Below are positions 61,487 through 64,000 of a stretch of DNA of 64,000 nt, piece by piece. The stretch is from Amnibacterium setariae. Its GTDB lineage: Bacteria; Actinomycetota; Actinomycetes; Actinomycetales; Microbacteriaceae. Every line of letters begins with the position of its first letter. Position 1 is the first letter of the stretch. The notes below the pieces were generated by a model. It was given only the letters and a program-made list of their open reading frames with translations. It was not told the origin of the DNA and did no database searches. The position numbers and the translations under genes were made by a program. The DNA lies in NCBI RefSeq assembly GCF_003581425.1, contig NZ_QXTG01000003.1:124293-188292 (forward strand). Direction: 5' to 3'.

Positions 61487-62287
61487 TCAGGCGATCTTGA
61501 TCTTGTCCGGCCGGCGGATCGTCGCCGCCTTGACCTCGCTGATCGCCTTCGTGATCTGGATGCCGCGCGGGCAGGCCTCGGAGCAGTTGAAGGTCGTGCG
61601 GCAGCGCCACACGCCCTCCTTGTCGTTGAGGATGTCGAGGCGGACCTCCGCCTCCTCGTCGCGGCTGTCGAAGATGAAGCGGTGCGCGTTCACGATCGCG
61701 GCCGGCCCGAAGTACTGGCCGTCGGTCCAGAACACGGGGCAGGAGGAGGTGCACGCGGCGCAGAGGATGCACTTCGTGGTGTCGTCGAAGCGCTCGCGGT
61801 CCGCGGCGGACTGGAGGCGCTCGCGGCCCTCCGGCGGCGCGGTGTGCGACTGCAGGAAGGGCTGCACGGCGCGGAAGGAGGCGAAGAACGGCTCCATGTC
61901 CACGACGAGGTCCTTCTCGAGCGGCAGGCCCTTGATCGCCTCGATGTAGATCGGCTTCGTCGGGTCGAGGTCCTTGATCAGGGTCTTGCAGGCGAGCCGG
62001 TTGCGGCCGTTGATGCGCATCGCGTCGGACCCGCAGACGCCGTGGGCGCACGAGCGGCGGAACGTCAGCGACCCGTCCTGCTCCCACTTGATCTTGTGCA
62101 GCGCGTCGAGGATCCGGTCCGTCGGCAGCGTGTCCACGTCGTAGTCGACCCAGCGCGGCTCGCTGTCCACCTCGGGGTCGAACCGCCGGACGATCAGCGT
62201 GATCGTCGTGAAGCCCTCGGCGGGCCGGCGCTTGATCGCGGGGTTCATGACGGCGTCGGTGACGCCGGGGAGAGCAGTGATCGTCAT
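61487..62287 (-). CDS. sdhB: Succinate dehydrogenase iron-sulfur subunit
   Basis: Electron-transfer subunit of complex II, 266 aa. The 2Fe-2S site uses C80, C85, D88 and C100 (Asp as third ligand, as in E. coli SdhB). C173, C176, C179 with C239 form the 4Fe-4S set, and C183, C229, C235 the 3Fe-4S set by family spacing. ATG shares one base with the sdhA stop (TGATG). Passes electrons from FAD to the quinone. Terminated by a 15-bp hairpin. Confidence 0.97.
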   Translation of the reverse strand: MTITALPGVTDAVMNPAIKRRPAEGFTTITLIVRRFDPEVDSEPRWVDYDVDTLPTDRILDALHKIKWEQDGSLTFRRSCAHGVCGSDAMRINGRNRLACKTLIKDLDPTKPIYIEAIKGLPLEKDLVVDMEPFFASFRAVQPFLQSHTAPPEGRERLQSAADRERFDDTTKCILCAACTSSCPVFWTDGQYFGPAAIVNAHRFIFDSRDEEAEVRLDILNDKEGVWRCRTTFNCSEACPRGIQITKAISEVKAATIRRPDKIKIA

Positions 62288-64000
62288 CAGTACTTCCGCT
62301 CCATCGGCTGGTAGCGCGTCACGACGACGGGCTTCCAGTCGAGCTGAATGTGGTCCGCGGCGTCCGACGAGTGCGGGTCGCCGGTGAGGTACGCCATCGT
62401 GTGCTTCATGTAGTTCTCGTCGTCGCGCTTCGGGAAGTCGTCGCGCATGTGGCCGCCCCGGCTCTCCTTGCGGTTCCGCGCCGAGAAGACCACGACCTCG
62501 GCCAGGTCGAGCAGGAAGCCGAGCTCGATCGCCTCGAGCAGGTCCGTGTTGAACCGCTTGCCCTTGTCCTGGATGCCGATGTTCCGGTAGCGCTCGCGCA
62601 GCCCGTGGATCACCTCGGTCACCTTCGCGAGCGACTCGTCGGTGCGGAACACCTGCGCGGAGGCGTCCATGTTGTCCTGGAGCTCCTTGCGCAGGTCGGC
62701 GATGCGCTCGGTGCCCGTCGACGTGCGCAGCTGCTCGACGAGGTCGCGCACCGAAGCGGCCGGGTCCTTCGGCAGCGGCACGAACGACGCCTCGCGGGCG
62801 TAGTCGACCGCGTTGTTGCCGGCCCGCTTGCCGAATACGTTGATGTCGAGCAGCGAGTTCGTGCCGAGGCGGTTCGAGCCGTGGACGGACACGCACGCGC
62901 ACTCGCCGGCGGCGTAGAGGCCGGGCACGACGGTGTCGTTGTCCGACAGCACCTCCGCCTTCACGTTCGTCGGGATGCCGCCCATCGCGTAGTGCGCGGT
63001 CGGCATGACCGGCACCGGCTCGACGACGGGGTCGACGCCGAGGTAGGTGCGCGCGAACTCCGTGATGTCGGGCAGCTTCGTCTCGAGGACCTCCGCGCCG
63101 AGGTGCGTGCAGTCGAGCAGCACGTAGTCCTTCAGCGGCCCGGCGCCGCGGCCCTCCGCGACCTCCTGGACCATGCAGCGGGACACGATGTCGCGGGGCG
63201 CGAGGTCCTTGATCGTCGGGGCGTAGCGCTCCATGAACCGCTCGCCGGACGCGTTGCGGAGGATCGCGCCCTCGCCGCGGGCGCCCTCGGTGAGCAGGAT
63301 GCCGAGCTTCGCGAGGCCGGTCGGGTGGAACTGGAAGAACTCCATGTCCTCGAGCGGCAGGCCCTTGCGCCAGATGATCCCGACGCCGTCGCCGGTCAGC
63401 GTGTGCGCGTTCGAGGTCGTCTTGTAGATCTTCCCGAAGCCGCCCGTCGCGAAGACGATCGACTTCGCCTGGAACACGTGGATGCGGCCGGTCGCGAGCT
63501 CGTAGGCGACGACGCCGGAGGGGCGGGAGACGATCCGGCCGCCCTCCTCGACGTCCGTCATCACGAGGTCGAGCGCGTAGTACTCGTTGAAGAAGTCGAT
63601 GCCGTGCTTGACGCAGTTCTGGTACAGCGTCTGCAGGATCATGTGGCCGGTGCGGTCCGCGGCGTAGCAGGCCCGGCGCACGGGGCTCTTGCCGTGGTCG
63701 GCGGTGTGCCCGCCGAAGCGGCGCTGGTCGATCTTCCCCTCGGGCGTCCGGTTGAACGGCAGGCCCATGTTCTCGAGGTCGATGACCGCGTCGATGGCCT
63801 CCTTCGCCAGGATCTCGGCGGCGTCCTGGTCGACCAGGTAGTCGCCGCCCTTCACCGTGTCGAAGGTGTGCCACTCCCAGCTGTCCTCCTCCACGTTCGC
63901 GAGCGCGGCGGCCATGCCGCCCTGCGCCGCGCCCGTGTGGGAGCGGGTGGGGTAGAGCTTCGTGATGACGGCCGTCTTCGCCTTCGGGCCGGCCTCGATC
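62287..64000 (-). CDS. sdhA: Succinate dehydrogenase flavoprotein subunit, N-terminus beyond the window
   Basis: Catalytic FAD subunit of complex II; 570 codons visible, N-terminal ~35 aa and Rossmann GxGxxG missing off the 64000 end. The covalent FAD His is in TRSHTGAAQGG (codons at about 63945-63913), followed by DTVKGGDYLVDQDA. Substrate-site segments HPTGLAKLGILLTEGARGEGAIL (in part) and NRLGTNSLLDINVFGKRAG near the C-terminal third are intact. Reads into sdhB with 1-nt overlap. The membrane subunits sdhC/D are expected upstream, outside the window. Confidence 0.97.
   Translation of the reverse strand, partial: IEAGPKAKTAVITKLYPTRSHTGAAQGGMAAALANVEEDSWEWHTFDTVKGGDYLVDQDAAEILAKEAIDAVIDLENMGLPFNRTPEGKIDQRRFGGHTADHGKSPVRRACYAADRTGHMILQTLYQNCVKHGIDFFNEYYALDLVMTDVEEGGRIVSRPSGVVAYELATGRIHVFQAKSIVFATGGFGKIYKTTSNAHTLTGDGVGIIWRKGLPLEDMEFFQFHPTGLAKLGILLTEGARGEGAILRNASGERFMERYAPTIKDLAPRDIVSRCMVQEVAEGRGAGPLKDYVLLDCTHLGAEVLETKLPDITEFARTYLGVDPVVEPVPVMPTAHYAMGGIPTNVKAEVLSDNDTVVPGLYAAGECACVSVHGSNRLGTNSLLDINVFGKRAGNNAVDYAREASFVPLPKDPAASVRDLVEQLRTSTGTERIADLRKELQDNMDASAQVFRTDESLAKVTEVIHGLRERYRNIGIQDKGKRFNTDLLEAIELGFLLDLAEVVVFSARNRKESRGGHMRDDFPKRDDENYMKHTMAYLTGDPHSSDAADHIQLDWKPVVVTRYQPMERKY

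Overview
The window is 64 kb of very GC-rich DNA (roughly 70 percent or more by eye), densely packed with genes, many starting at GTG and overlapping by 1 or 4 bases (TGATG, ATGA, GTGA). Gene content and order point to an actinobacterium, most likely Micrococcales and probably Microbacteriaceae. The signs are dnaX-recR-lysC-asd, a Tad pilus block next to topA-tmk-holB, an FMN-riboswitch rib operon, mqo, an Rv2578c-type radical SAM gene behind an actinobacterial SOS box, and a 6C small RNA. I see no prophage, insertion sequence, CRISPR array or rRNA. This reads as core chromosome with small accessory insertions.

Layout. 1-8.7 kb: DNA polymerase III tau/gamma (5' part missing), recR, a hydrolase, a divergent pair of surface-glycan type glycosyltransferases, then the aspartate-pathway pair lysC-asd and a small membrane protein. 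8.7-17.8 kb: GntP permease, malate:quinone oxidoreductase, SOS-boxed radical SAM protein, response regulator coupled to thymidine kinase, VOC protein divergent from a WYL regulator, YdeI-like protein, LtrA-like protein, tRNA-Pro. 17.9-22.1 kb: metallophosphoesterase and class A penicillin-binding protein on the minus strand, divergent from a 52-aa protein and a RidA protein. This resembles the mycobacterial Rv3678c-Rv3683 neighbourhood. 22.1-25.3 kb: a nested inverted repeat, the 6C RNA and a reduced tad locus. 25.5-32.3 kb: topA-tmk-holB-lipoprotein hydrolase run, TetR regulator, tRNA-Thr.

32.4-46.4 kb: dacB, nicotinamidase, semialdehyde dehydrogenase, an 84-bp tandem repeat, then a long minus-strand stretch. 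That stretch holds an ABC exporter with a 70-aa helix-turn-helix protein and twin palindromic operators, an MHS transporter with an IclR regulator and a CitE-like lyase, an ABC1 kinase, lactate dehydrogenase and a CPA1 antiporter. 46.4-64 kb: ribokinase, the four-gene rib operon behind an FMN riboswitch, an alpha/beta hydrolase, exported Ig-like proteins, DAO-type oxidoreductase, trpS, exonuclease III, YihY protein, PTS enzyme I, a second and larger exported protein, and sdhB-sdhA running off the end.

Regulatory themes. Several genes have a TAnnnT hexamer ending 5-8 nt before the start codon and no Shine-Dalgarno sequence, as expected for leaderless transcripts. There are several clear palindromic operators and strong hairpins between convergent genes. 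The least explained items are the small HTH regulator with two operators 34 bp apart, a long stem-loop element present twice, the nested inverted repeat beside the 6C RNA, the 84-bp tandem repeat, and a shared repeat module in two exported proteins.
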